Positions 1 through 7,322 of a stretch of 8,866 bases of DNA are shown piece by piece; the stretch's first letter is position 1, and every line of letters begins with the position of its first letter. The position numbers and the translations under genes were made by a program. Below the pieces are notes generated by a model. That model ran no database searches, had not been told where the DNA came from, and saw only the letters and a program-made list of their open reading frames with translations. The stretch is from Acidimicrobiaceae bacterium (lineage in GTDB: Bacteria; Actinomycetota; Acidimicrobiia; Acidimicrobiales; Bog-793), in contig JAODBN010000063.1 in NCBI GenBank assembly GCA_025463965.1, positions 1-8,866 of the forward strand, given 5' to 3'.

Positions 1-820
1 GGCCGTACGCTGTGTCGTCCAGCAACAGGTGGGCCACGAGCGCCTCGCCGGTGACGTCAACGCCCCGGCTCCGGGCCGCCGTCAGGAGCTCAAGGCCGGC
101 GGCCGTCGACAGGTGGTGGATATGCAGCTGGGTGCCGGCCGCCCGCGCCAGTGTGATGATCCGGCTGATCGCCTCTTCCTCGACGAAAGAAGGCCGCGAC
201 TCGAGATGTGCGATCGGGTCAGAGCGCCCGGCGGCGCGCAGCTCGGACGCCAGCAGCCGCAGCACCTTGTCGTTCTCGGCGTGCACCCCGACGACGAGCT
301 CGGCCGCATGCGCCTGGCGTAGCCCGGCATAGATGGCGGCGTCATCGGGGCACGGGTTGTCTCCGGTGGTCTGGCCCATGAACAGCTTCACGCCGAGCGC
401 CCCGAGCTCGGCGATCGGCCCGATCTCGTGCGCGTTGTCCTGACCGAGCATCCCGTACAGGCCGAAGTCGACGAAGGCCTTCTCCCGGACGAGCTCCAGC
501 TTGGCGGCGAAGCGCTCCGCCGTCGCCACCGGGGGGATGGTGTTCGGCATGTCGATCACCGTCGTCACCCCGCCGGCCGCAGCGGCCCGCGTCCCGCTCG
601 CGAAGTCCTCCTTCTCGGTCATCCCCGGCTCGCGTAGGTGAACATGGGCATCCACGAGGCCGGGCAGCACGGCCAGCCCGGTGGCGTCGACCTCGTCGGC
701 GGCGCCGCCGAGATGGTCGGCGAGCGCCACGACGCGCCCGCCGGCGATGCCGACGTCGAGCCTTCGGCGGGAGTCGTGAGAGACGACCAAACCGCCCCGC
801 ACCACGAGGTCGTAGGCCAT
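1..820 (-). CDS. Dihydroorotase/allantoinase-like cyclic amidohydrolase, C-terminus cut by window edge
   Basis: The first 273 codons are present and the C-terminus runs off the left edge. This is a metal-dependent amidohydrolase of the dihydroorotase/allantoinase/hydantoinase group, which opens cyclic amide rings in the cytoplasm. Visible residues are the HxH metal ligands in DAHVHLREPG (H59, H61), the likely carboxylated lysine in GVKLFMGQTTG (K145), and metal histidines in GVHAEN (H180) and LHIHHLS (H235 or H236). R63 (HLREPG) and N93 (DMPNT) match the residues that hold the substrate carboxylate in dihydroorotases; allantoinases usually have HINEPG and a different MPxN segment. The ATG overlaps the aldehyde dehydrogenase stop as TGATG, so the two are probably translationally coupled. 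Its place after catabolic and transport genes, with no pyrimidine biosynthesis genes in view, argues for a degradative ring-opening enzyme rather than housekeeping PyrC. The family is sure; the substrate is not. Confidence 0.88.
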   Translation of the reverse strand, partial: MAYDLVVRGGLVVSHDSRRRLDVGIAGGRVVALADHLGGAADEVDATGLAVLPGLVDAHVHLREPGMTEKEDFASGTRAAAAGGVTTVIDMPNTIPPVATAERFAAKLELVREKAFVDFGLYGMLGQDNAHEIGPIAELGALGVKLFMGQTTGDNPCPDDAAIYAGLRQAHAAELVVGVHAENDKVLRLLASELRAAGRSDPIAHLESRPSFVEEEAISRIITLARAAGTQLHIHHLSTAAGLELLTAARSRGVDVTGEALVAHLLLDDTAYG

Positions 821-2289
821 CACTGGGCGACCGTCAGCGGGGAGCCCGCCGGGAGCTGCATCGACTTCACCTCGGAGAACTCGAGCAGCCCAAATACCCC
901 GCCCTCGCGGCCCATCCCGGACCGCTTGAAGCCACCGAAGGGGGCGAGTCCGTTGAACACGCCGGCGTTGATCTGGACCTGGCCCGTCCGGAGGCGGCGG
1001 GCTATCCGCACCGCCTCCTCGTCGGACTCCGCCCACACCGCCCCCGACAGCCCGTAGTCGGAGTGGTTGGCGATCCGCACGGCGTCATCCTCGTCCTCGT
1101 AGCCGAGGATCGACAGCACCGGCCCGAATATCTCCTCGCGGGCGATCGTCATATCGGGCTGGACGTCGGCGAAGACCGTCGGGGCGACGAAGTAGCCGCG
1201 CTCGAGCCCGGCGGGACGCTCGGGGCCGCCGCATACGAGGGTCGCCCCCTCGGCGAGCGCCGAGCGAATGTAGCCGAGCACCCGGGCGTGCTGGGCCGAG
1301 TTCACCACCGGGCCGAGGGTCGTCCCGGGATCGAGCGGGGGGCCGGGCACGTAGCCGGAAGCGGCGGCCGCGGCGATCTCGGCGGCATCCGCCATCCTCG
1401 AGCGCGGGACGAGCAACCGGGTCTGGGCGCCGCAGACCTGACCGTTGTTCATGTAGCAGTTCCACAACGTCCCGCGCACCGCCTGCTCGAAGGGCGCGCC
1501 CTCGAGGATGATCGCGGCCGACTTACCACCGAGCTCGAGGATCGGCCGGGTGATGTTCGGTGCCACCGCCTCCAGGATCTGGCGCCCGGTCCGCACCGAG
1601 CCGGTGAAGGTCACCACGTCGATCCCGGGATGGCCCGCCAGCGCGGCTCCGGCTACCGGGCCTGCGCCCATCACCACGTTGAACACTCCCGGCGGCAGGC
1701 CGAGCTCGTCGATCAGCTCGGTCAGGCGGTAGACGCTGAACGGCGCCACCTCCGACGGCTTGGTCACGACGGTGCATCCGGCGACAAGAGCGGGGACGAC
1801 TTTGGTGAAGAAGCCGAAGGGATAGTTCCACGGGCTGATGCTGCCCACGACACCAGCCGGCTCGCGCACGACCATCGACTGGCCGATTCCCTGGGGCGCC
1901 GGCATCTGGTCCCCGAGGCGCAGGAGGTTGGCGATATTGGCGGCGAGGCGCCCCACGTGCACATCGCGGGCCCAGGCGAGAGTCACCCCCACCTCCGCGA
2001 CGATGAGCTCCACGAGCTCGTCGGCGTGCCGCTCGATCAGCTCCCCGAGCCCGGCGAACGACGCCGCTCGTTCGGGGGCGCCGAGGGCCGCCCACCCGTC
2101 AAAGGCCCTCGACGCCGCGGCCACAGCGCGCTCTACGTCGTCGGCCGAGCCCCCCGGGACCTCCCCGAGCAAGTCCTCGGTGGCCGGGTTGACCACAGCA
2201 CAGCGCCCGGTGGACGCGCTCGGGACGAACGCGCCGTCGAGGTAGACGTCCTCCCTCGTTGTCGTGGGCGGCCGCGTCTCGATGCTCAT
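820..2289 (-). CDS. NAD(P)-dependent aldehyde dehydrogenase
   Basis: This is a full-length aldehyde dehydrogenase of 489 residues, the usual size, which oxidises an aldehyde to a carboxylate with NAD(P)+ in the cytoplasm. All hallmarks are present (numbering from the chosen ATG): PWNYPF with oxyanion-hole N155, TKPSE with cofactor-binding K177, the FTGS Rossmann turn near 228-231, the general base E252 in LELGGK, the nucleophile C286 in NNGQVCG, and EEIFGPV near 385-391. No key residue is missing. ATG at 2289 is preferred because GGAAGG lies 10 bases upstream. A GTG at 2313, behind GAGGGG, would add eight residues (MSTEGTES) and cannot be excluded. The gene starts 34 bases after the upstream permease and its stop overlaps the next start as TGATG. 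Context suggests it oxidises an aldehyde made by the operon's oxygenase or hydrolases; that substrate is inferred. Confidence 0.95.
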   Translation of the reverse strand: MSIETRPPTTTREDVYLDGAFVPSASTGRCAVVNPATEDLLGEVPGGSADDVERAVAAASRAFDGWAALGAPERAASFAGLGELIERHADELVELIVAEVGVTLAWARDVHVGRLAANIANLLRLGDQMPAPQGIGQSMVVREPAGVVGSISPWNYPFGFFTKVVPALVAGCTVVTKPSEVAPFSVYRLTELIDELGLPPGVFNVVMGAGPVAGAALAGHPGIDVVTFTGSVRTGRQILEAVAPNITRPILELGGKSAAIILEGAPFEQAVRGTLWNCYMNNGQVCGAQTRLLVPRSRMADAAEIAAAAASGYVPGPPLDPGTTLGPVVNSAQHARVLGYIRSALAEGATLVCGGPERPAGLERGYFVAPTVFADVQPDMTIAREEIFGPVLSILGYEDEDDAVRIANHSDYGLSGAVWAESDEEAVRIARRLRTGQVQINAGVFNGLAPFGGFKRSGMGREGGVFGLLEFSEVKSMQLPAGSPLTVAQ

Positions 2290-2299
2290 GGATTCGGTT

Positions 2300-2305
2300 C
2301 CTTCC
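2300..2305 (-). promoter_or_regulatory. Ribosome binding site of the aldehyde dehydrogenase
   Basis: GGAAGG lies 10 bases before ATG at 2289 and favours this start over the GTG at 2313. Confidence 0.55.
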
Positions 2306-2323
2306 GTGGACACAGGTAACCCC

Positions 2324-3100
2324 TCACCGGTTGCCCATCTGGATCTGGTAGACCCGGTAACCGCGACGAGCGGCGAGGGCGGTCGCCACCTCGACCAGCG
2401 CGTAGGCGAGGAGGCTCAGCACGACTGCCGCCAAGCAGGCCGCGATCAACAACTGGACCTCCTGATCGGCATTTGCGGTGATCATCAGCGACCCGATCCC
2501 GCCGAAGCCGTCCAGCCATTCGGCCAACAGCGCTCCGAGAACCGCCAGGGGGCCGGCCACCCGCAGTCCCTGCAGCAGGCTGGCGAGCGCGGCGGGGAGC
2601 AGGGCCAGGCGAAAGCGCCGGGCAAACGGGGTGGCGTAGAGCTCGGTCAACTCGGTGACCTCGTGCGGCACCGCTTCGAAGCCCTGGGTCACGGAGACGA
2701 GCAGGGAGAAGACCGTGATCACCATGACGCACAGCACCGAGGTCGCGAGACCGCGACCGGTGACGAGGGTCACGATTGGAGCGATTCCGACGATTGGCAG
2801 GGTTCGGATCAACAGGGCGTAGGTCAAGATCACGTGCTCGGCCACCGGCCATCGGACGATGACCAGAGCCAGCGCCACCGCCAGGACGACCGACGCGGCG
2901 AGCCCGAGGACCGCCCCCTCGACGGTGACGAGGCAGCGGCGGAGCAAGAGCGGCAAGTTGGCACCCACGGTCTGGGCCGCCTGGAGCGGGGTCGGCAGCA
3001 CGTAGGAAGGGACGTGGGACACCCAGACGTAGACCTGCCAGGCCACTACGAGAGCGACGAGGACGACGACGATTCCGAGCGTGCCGCGCGACCGGTTCAC
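2324..3100 (-). CDS. ABC transporter permease, SsuC/ThiX/TauC-like (second permease)
   Basis: This is a 258-residue inner-membrane permease of the NitT/TauT-type ABC importers. Hydrophobic segments lie near 8-28, 58-82, 90-112, 118-138, 180-196 and 215-242. PSYVLPTPLQAAQTV (31-45) is the typical sequence after the first helix of this family. The cytoplasmic EAA-type loop that contacts the ATPase is TELYATPFARRFRLALLPAA (about 152-171), keeping the glycine-position and LP pattern loosely. The start is the GTG at 3100, which overlaps the preceding permease's stop as GTGA. A longer frame reaching 3190 would lie inside the upstream gene and add a non-membrane, arginine- and glycine-rich extension, so it is rejected. 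It probably forms a heterodimeric channel with the permease encoded just upstream. The solute cannot be read from the permease. Confidence 0.92.
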   Translation of the reverse strand: MNRSRGTLGIVVVLVALVVAWQVYVWVSHVPSYVLPTPLQAAQTVGANLPLLLRRCLVTVEGAVLGLAASVVLAVALALVIVRWPVAEHVILTYALLIRTLPIVGIAPIVTLVTGRGLATSVLCVMVITVFSLLVSVTQGFEAVPHEVTELTELYATPFARRFRLALLPAALASLLQGLRVAGPLAVLGALLAEWLDGFGGIGSLMITANADQEVQLLIAACLAAVVLSLLAYALVEVATALAARRGYRVYQIQMGNR

Positions 3101-3927
3101 CGGACCATCCGACGGAACGGGTACATCGCCACGCTCGCCACCGCCAGAAGGGCGAGCGAGCCGACCGCGGCCAGCGTGATCGTCGCCCAAAGCAGCGGGG
3201 GCTCATAGCTGAACAGCGCATTCGTCATGACCTCGCCGAGCCCGAACGAGCTCGAGGCGCCCGACCACTCGGCCACGATCGAGCCGACGAAACAGTACGG
3301 GATCATCGCCCGAATCCCGATGTCGAGAACTGGCACGGTCTGCCAGAAGCCGACGAAGCGCCACCACCGCAGACGCGACGTCCCGTACAGGGCTCCGAGC
3401 TCGTCCCGGCCACGCTCACCGACGCGGGCCATTCCGCTCAGCATGGCGGCCACCGGGACCAGCCCGGCGAGCACGCAAACGGTGGCCACGAGCGGGCGTC
3501 CGCGCGCGATGAACAGCGACAAAATTGGGGTCAGCACGATGAGCGGCAGGGTGCCGACCACGACCGACAGTGCTGCGAGGGCCGGGGTGATGCGGGGCAC
3601 CATCGCCACGACGAGGGCGCCGAGAGCAGTAATTCCGAGCAGCACCGCCACCCCGATCAAGGTCGCGTACAGCGTCGGCTGGGCGTTCAGCCAGAGGACC
3701 GACCACTGGCTGTGGATCTCCTTGACCGTGGCGAGCGGACTGACGACCGCTGTCCCGAAGGCGTTGCTTGATGCGACGAGCGCCCAGATCCCCGGGACGA
3801 GGCAGAGCGCCAGCAATGGGACGGTGACACGGGCCGATGCCAGGCGCGACGCGGCCCTCGCCGGGCCGCCGGCGTCCGACGCCGTGCCGCCCGGCGCAAG
3901 GACGGGGAACGCGGACGAAGCGCTCAT
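3097..3927 (-). CDS. ABC transporter permease, SsuC/ThiX/TauC-like (first permease)
   Basis: This is a 276-residue inner-membrane permease with a polar N-terminal tail of about 33 residues and hydrophobic segments near 34-54, 87-110, 116-140, 145-166, 203-220 and 245-270. The EAA-type coupling loop is at about 175-200 (ELGALYGTSRLRWWRF within it), degenerate at the alanines but in the expected place. The start is ATG at 3927, overlapping the ATPase stop as ATGA. A longer frame to 4041 would run through the end of the ATPase gene and encode an arginine-rich stretch, so it is rejected. Its stop overlaps the next permease's GTG. Two different permease genes in a row imply a heterodimeric translocation channel, whereas many SsuC-type systems have one permease gene forming a homodimer. 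Confidence 0.92.
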   Translation of the reverse strand: MSASSAFPVLAPGGTASDAGGPARAASRLASARVTVPLLALCLVPGIWALVASSNAFGTAVVSPLATVKEIHSQWSVLWLNAQPTLYATLIGVAVLLGITALGALVVAMVPRITPALAALSVVVGTLPLIVLTPILSLFIARGRPLVATVCVLAGLVPVAAMLSGMARVGERGRDELGALYGTSRLRWWRFVGFWQTVPVLDIGIRAMIPYCFVGSIVAEWSGASSSFGLGEVMTNALFSYEPPLLWATITLAAVGSLALLAVASVAMYPFRRMVR

Positions 3928-4742
3928 GCGGCCAACGCGGCCCGGACCGTGCGGCAGTGCTCGAGGAAGGCAACCGTGTCGCGAAACCCTTCGCGCCCGG
4001 TGCGCCCCTCGGGCACGTCGTGGACGAGCTTCACTGAGCACGGCCGCGCCGAGAGCACCACGATGCGATCCCCGAGCAGGACCGCCTCGTCCACCGAGTG
4101 GGTCACGAGCAGACAGGTCGTCCCCGTCGCCGACAGGATGCGCAGCAGTTCGAGGTTCAGCTCGCCACGGGTGATCTCGTCGAGGGCGCCAAACGGCTCG
4201 TCCAGCAGCAGCAGGTCGGGCCGGGTGGCGAGCGCCCGGGCCAGCGCAACGCGCTGGCGCATCCCGCCCGAGAGCTCAGCCGGCCGGCGATCTCGCCACT
4301 CGGTCAAGCCCACGATGCCGAGCAGCTCGTCGATCCAGCCCGGGGCGCTGGGCAGCTTGGCGAGGTCGAAGGGGAGCTCCACGTTGCGCCGGACCGTGCG
4401 CCACGACAGCAGGCCCGGGTCCTGAAAAGCGAAGCCCACCCGGCGCTGGCGGCGCAGCTCGCCGGGCGTCGACCTGCCGAACGAGATCCGCCCGAGCGTG
4501 GGCTCGATCAGCCCCGCGGCGAGGCGCAGCAGGGTCGACTTGCCGCAGCCCGAGGGCCCGACGAGGACCCCAAGAGAGCCATGGGGGATGACGACGTCGA
4601 CGTCGTCGACAGCGGGCACGGCGCGAGCGCGGTCGCCGCCGTAGTGGTAGGAAACCCGGTCAATCCTCAGGTTGTCGGCGTCAGCGGCCGGGGCCGGTGA
4701 CGCTTCGGGGATCGCCGATCGTGTCACCTCGTCGATGCGCAT
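3924..4742 (-). CDS. ABC transporter ATP-binding protein, SsuB/TauB/ThiZ-like
   Basis: This is a 272-residue cytoplasmic ATPase that powers the importer. Its motifs are intact: Walker A GPSGCGKST (62-70), Q-loop FAFQDPGLLSWRTV with Q107, signature LSGGMRQR (157-164), Walker B LLLLDEPFGALD (177-188) and switch histidine H215 in LLVTHSVDEA. The DPGLLSWRTV and THSVDEA wording is characteristic of the nitrate/sulfonate/taurine/thiamine-precursor ATPase group. The roughly 25-residue N-terminal extension is alanine- and proline-rich and not conserved in the family. ATG at 4742 is set by GGGAGG six bases upstream (4749-4754), which lies inside the end of the amidohydrolase gene; the two reading frames overlap by 19 bases. 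The stop overlaps the first permease start as ATGA. Family and role are certain; the solute is not. Confidence 0.96.
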   Translation of the reverse strand: MRIDEVTRSAIPEASPAPAADADNLRIDRVSYHYGGDRARAVPAVDDVDVVIPHGSLGVLVGPSGCGKSTLLRLAAGLIEPTLGRISFGRSTPGELRRQRRVGFAFQDPGLLSWRTVRRNVELPFDLAKLPSAPGWIDELLGIVGLTEWRDRRPAELSGGMRQRVALARALATRPDLLLLDEPFGALDEITRGELNLELLRILSATGTTCLLVTHSVDEAVLLGDRIVVLSARPCSVKLVHDVPEGRTGREGFRDTVAFLEHCRTVRAALAA

Positions 4743-6151
4743 CGCTTTCCTCCCGCTTCCGCGGCGTCCGCCGAGTCGGCGTCATGGTGGTTGTCGCCTT
4801 CCAACCCGGTGGTGGCATGGACGGCCTGTCGGTAGACGGCCCGCCCTCCGACCCAGACCTCGCGGACGCGCCCGGGGGTCGCCGCGGCGAGGACGATCTC
4901 GGCCGGCGGCCACTCCGCCCGGTCCATCAGATGGGCGTGGTCGCCGAGGTCGAGCAGGACGAAATCGGCCACTGCGCCCTCGCCAGGTACTCCGGGTGCG
5001 CAGGCGCCGAGGGCGCGGCGCCCGCCAGCCACGAACCGCTCGAGCATCGGGCCGGCCGCCACGGCGGCGCCGGCTTGGGCCTGCTCGAGCCCGCGCAGCA
5101 GGCGCAGCTCGGTCCAGTAGTCGCCGTCATCGCCGAGGGCCAGTCCGTCGAGACCGGCGCCGAGAGCTCCCGCCGACGCGGCCGCCTGGGCCACCGGTGG
5201 GATTCCCGAGGCCAGGCGGAGGTTCGAGCTGGCGTTCAGCGCGAGAACGGCGCCGCTCGTCGCCACCTCGGCGATCTCCTCGTCCCGCAGCTGGGTGCCG
5301 TGTGCGCAGCAGACGTGGGGACCAAGGAGCCCCACCGTGGTGAGGAAGCGAAGCAGACCGTCGGGATAGGTCGTGTCGGCCCAAGCCCGCTGGGCCCGAG
5401 ACTCGAGGAGGTGGAGGTGAACCCGCCTGCGGTGCCGGCGCGCATGCTCGCCGATCGCCGCCAGCGAAGCCTCGCTTACCCACTGCGGCCCGACGGGGCC
5501 GAGCTGGAGCTCGATGTCGGGGCCTTCGATCGCCCGCGCCACGTTCTCGAAGCGCTCGAGCCGCTCGGCGATCTCGCCCGGGGCCCAGCCCGGTTGGTCG
5601 CGGGTCCGTCCGTAGGGGGAGGCCATGGCGTCAGCGAAGGGGTAGACCACCGCGGCGCGCATGCCGATCTCGGACACGGCTCGGGCCGCCGCGACGACCT
5701 CGGTGTCGATGTCTGGACCCTGCGGGTTGACGCACAGGACCGTGGCACCAACGCCGGAGGCGAGCATTGCCTTGCAGGCGTCGCCGACGAGAGCGCGCTG
5801 AGTCGCCCCGCCGTGGCGGCGGAGCGACTCGATCCACGGCTCGAGCGGGCCGTCGGGAATCCCGGCGAGCACGTTGCCGGCGCCGCGGCCGTGGTCATGG
5901 GCATTGACGAGCAGCGGGACGAGCACGAGCCGGCGCCCTGCCGGCTCGTGCGTGGCGGTCCCCGTCGCTGGAGAGACGGGCAGTGCCGAACGAAGGGCGA
6001 CGATGACCCCGTCGCGGACCTCCAGGTTCGCCGGCCCGCGCGACCACGAGCCGGCGGACCCGCCGACGACGCCGGCCAGCTGCCAGCTGCCGTCGACGGG
6101 CGCGCGTTGGCGACCGGGGTCCGATCCACTTCCTTCGTCCGACACCTTCAC
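4724..6151 (-). CDS. TRZ/ATZ-type metal-dependent amidohydrolase (cytosine deaminase/chlorohydrolase group)
   Basis: This is a 475-residue amidohydrolase-superfamily enzyme that probably removes an amino or similar group from a heterocycle. Metal-site elements appear in order: LVNAHDH (H85, H87), VHLHLLES (H247 with E250 three residues on, as in HxxE of this group), CCAHGTQL (H284), and LDGLALGDD (metal Asp about D335, where relatives have GTDG). ASSNLRLASGIPPV (308-320) is the strongly conserved SNLRL.SGI.P segment of ATZ/TRZ hydrolases. The tail contains GDNHHDADSADAAEAGG, a His/Asp-rich stretch of unknown purpose. The N-terminus is uncertain: no ATG precedes the conserved region, and GTG at 6151, five bases after the preceding stop, or GTG at 6145 fit best; both have weak ribosome binding sites, so coupling to the upstream gene is likely. 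The gene lies between binding protein and ATPase, suggesting its substrate is the imported solute. Deaminase or dechlorinase versus amide hydrolase cannot be decided. Confidence 0.85.
   Translation of the reverse strand: MKVSDEGSGSDPGRQRAPVDGSWQLAGVVGGSAGSWSRGPANLEVRDGVIVALRSALPVSPATGTATHEPAGRRLVLVPLLVNAHDHGRGAGNVLAGIPDGPLEPWIESLRRHGGATQRALVGDACKAMLASGVGATVLCVNPQGPDIDTEVVAAARAVSEIGMRAAVVYPFADAMASPYGRTRDQPGWAPGEIAERLERFENVARAIEGPDIELQLGPVGPQWVSEASLAAIGEHARRHRRRVHLHLLESRAQRAWADTTYPDGLLRFLTTVGLLGPHVCCAHGTQLRDEEIAEVATSGAVLALNASSNLRLASGIPPVAQAAASAGALGAGLDGLALGDDGDYWTELRLLRGLEQAQAGAAVAAGPMLERFVAGGRRALGACAPGVPGEGAVADFVLLDLGDHAHLMDRAEWPPAEIVLAAATPGRVREVWVGGRAVYRQAVHATTGLEGDNHHDADSADAAEAGGKRCASTR
4749..4754 (-). 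promoter_or_regulatory. Ribosome binding site of the ABC ATPase, inside the amidohydrolase gene
   Basis: GGGAGG lies six bases before ATG at 4742 and also encodes Gly-Gly near the end of the amidohydrolase. It fixes the ATPase start and explains the 19-base overlap of the two genes. Confidence 0.75.
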
Positions 6152-6156
6152 CGTCG

Positions 6157-7248
6157 TCAGGCTTTGTCGCCGGCCTCGATGAGGAACTTCTGGGTGTACA
6201 CCTTGCCGAGGTTCACTTTGCCCGTGATGATGCCGGCCGTCTTGTAGAGCTCGTACACCTGCTGGAAGGCGGTCTCCTCGACCCAGAGGAGGCCATGCTT
6301 GGCCGCTGCGCCCCCGTTGATGAGAGGAATCGACACCTGGGCCGATGCCTCCTCGTTGGCCAGGACCGCCTGGGTCTGGGCGTGGTAGAGGTTCCAGGTC
6401 AGCTTGGCCGCCGCCTTGGGGTGCTTGACGAACTGCTGCCAGCCCTTGAGGTCCGCCTTCAGCCATCGCGCCACGAGGTCGGACTGGTTTTTCAGCGTGC
6501 TCTGCTTGGCGAAGTAGGCATTGCCGTAGTCGGGATCGCCGAGGTCGCTGAAGTACACGATTTTGACGTTGACGCCGGACTTCTGAAGGTCCAGACCCTG
6601 CTCGGTCCCGTAGCCGATGTAGGCGTCCACCTGTCCCGAGGTCAGTACCGAAGGATCCGTCCCGACCGGCACCATGGTGACCGAGGTGGGGTCGACTCCG
6701 GCTCTCGTCAGCATCGCCGACAGCAGCTGCTGCTCACCGCTCGGAAGGCCCACCTTTTTGCCCTTGAGGGACTTGAGCGTGGTCAGTGGCTGCTTGCCGA
6801 GCGACATGAGGGCATTTGGCGTGCTCTGGTAGATCGTGCCGAAGCTCTGCAGGGGAATGCCCTTGCTGACCGCGGTGAGGATGTCCGAGCCGTTGGCGTC
6901 GGCCATCATCACCTGCCCGTTCTCGACGAGCGTAAGCCCGTTGATGCCGCTGCCACCGGACAGGAATTGGGCGTCGATACCCTCGTCCTTGAAGTAGCCG
7001 TTCTGCAGGGCGACGAAGTGGCCGCCGAACTGCGCCAGCTTGAGCCACCCAAGCTGGAACTTGACGGTCTCCAGGCCCTTGACGGCAGGCCTGACTGCCG
7101 CGCCGGCACCGGTGGCGCTCAGCAGCCCACTCGAGGACAACGCCACCGTCGTCCCTGCGGCCAACATCCCGGTCCTGGCGAGAAACTGCCGCCGAGACCA
7201 ACTGGACCTCTCTTCGATGTTCGTCACGTTTTCGGTCACCTTTCTCAT
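6157..7248 (-). CDS. ABC transporter substrate-binding protein, NMT1/THI5-like, Tat-exported
   Basis: This 363-residue protein is the solute receptor of the importer. The N-terminus carries a twin-arginine signal, SRRQFLARTG (18-27), then a hydrophobic stretch to about residue 46 and an Ala-rich possible cleavage region (ATGAGAAV, 45-52). The mature protein begins with GWLKLAQFGGHFVALQNGYF (67-86) and an SGGSGIN segment. These match the NMT1/THI5 fold of receptors for thiamine pyrimidine, riboflavin, sulfonates and related solutes, where AQF.G.FVA...GYF and a GG motif line the ligand pocket. No cysteine occurs anywhere, so it is not a lipoprotein. ATG at 7248 follows GAGAGGGGG closely. It lies 74 bases after the oxygenase and five bases before the amidohydrolase. 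Tat export implies folding before transport. The ligand is not identifiable from sequence; an aromatic or heterocyclic small molecule is the inference. Confidence 0.92.
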   Translation of the reverse strand: MRKVTENVTNIEERSSWSRRQFLARTGMLAAGTTVALSSSGLLSATGAGAAVRPAVKGLETVKFQLGWLKLAQFGGHFVALQNGYFKDEGIDAQFLSGGSGINGLTLVENGQVMMADANGSDILTAVSKGIPLQSFGTIYQSTPNALMSLGKQPLTTLKSLKGKKVGLPSGEQQLLSAMLTRAGVDPTSVTMVPVGTDPSVLTSGQVDAYIGYGTEQGLDLQKSGVNVKIVYFSDLGDPDYGNAYFAKQSTLKNQSDLVARWLKADLKGWQQFVKHPKAAAKLTWNLYHAQTQAVLANEEASAQVSIPLINGGAAAKHGLLWVEETAFQQVYELYKTAGIITGKVNLGKVYTQKFLIEAGDKA

Positions 7249-7274
7249 ACCCCCTCTCGCATTCCCCTGTCCCT

Positions 7275-7288
7275 GCTCCCCCCGGAGC
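7275..7288 (-). other. Short hairpin between oxygenase and binding-protein genes
   Basis: The minus strand reads GCTCC-GGGG-GGAGC, a five-pair stem with a four-base loop in the 74-base gap before the binding-protein gene. No T run follows, so it does not look like a terminator. It could protect mRNA ends and raise binding-protein expression, but it is short enough to be chance. Confidence 0.25.
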
Positions 7289-7322
7289 GCTTGGTGCTGC
7301 AGGAATTTCCGCCCCGGTTCGC

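Noticed and set aside
1063..2319. Plus-strand open frame of 418 codons opposite the aldehyde dehydrogenase
   Set aside because: It shows no family motif and is rich in Arg, Gly, His and Asp, as is usual for antisense of high-GC genes. The minus strand has a complete dehydrogenase with all catalytic residues.
3928..4041. Longer N-terminus for the first permease
   Set aside because: It would overlap the ATPase coding end by over 100 bases and add an Arg-rich stretch. ATG at 3927 gives the standard ATGA overlap.
2264..4174. Plus-strand open frames of about 315 codons opposite the permeases
   Set aside because: Their products are polar, Gln-, Gly- and Asp-rich or Ser- and Arg-rich, without motifs. 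They mirror the Leu-, Val- and Ala-rich membrane proteins on the other strand.
4697..6247. Plus-strand open frame of 516 codons opposite the amidohydrolase
   Set aside because: It is an antisense shadow; the minus strand has all metal-site motifs in order. Stop-free antisense frames are common in high-GC DNA.
6152..6466. Longer N-terminus for the amidohydrolase, starting inside the binding-protein gene
   Set aside because: The extra 105 residues lie antiphase in the binding-protein coding sequence, are Gly-, Gln- and Arg-rich, and match no amidohydrolase N-terminus.
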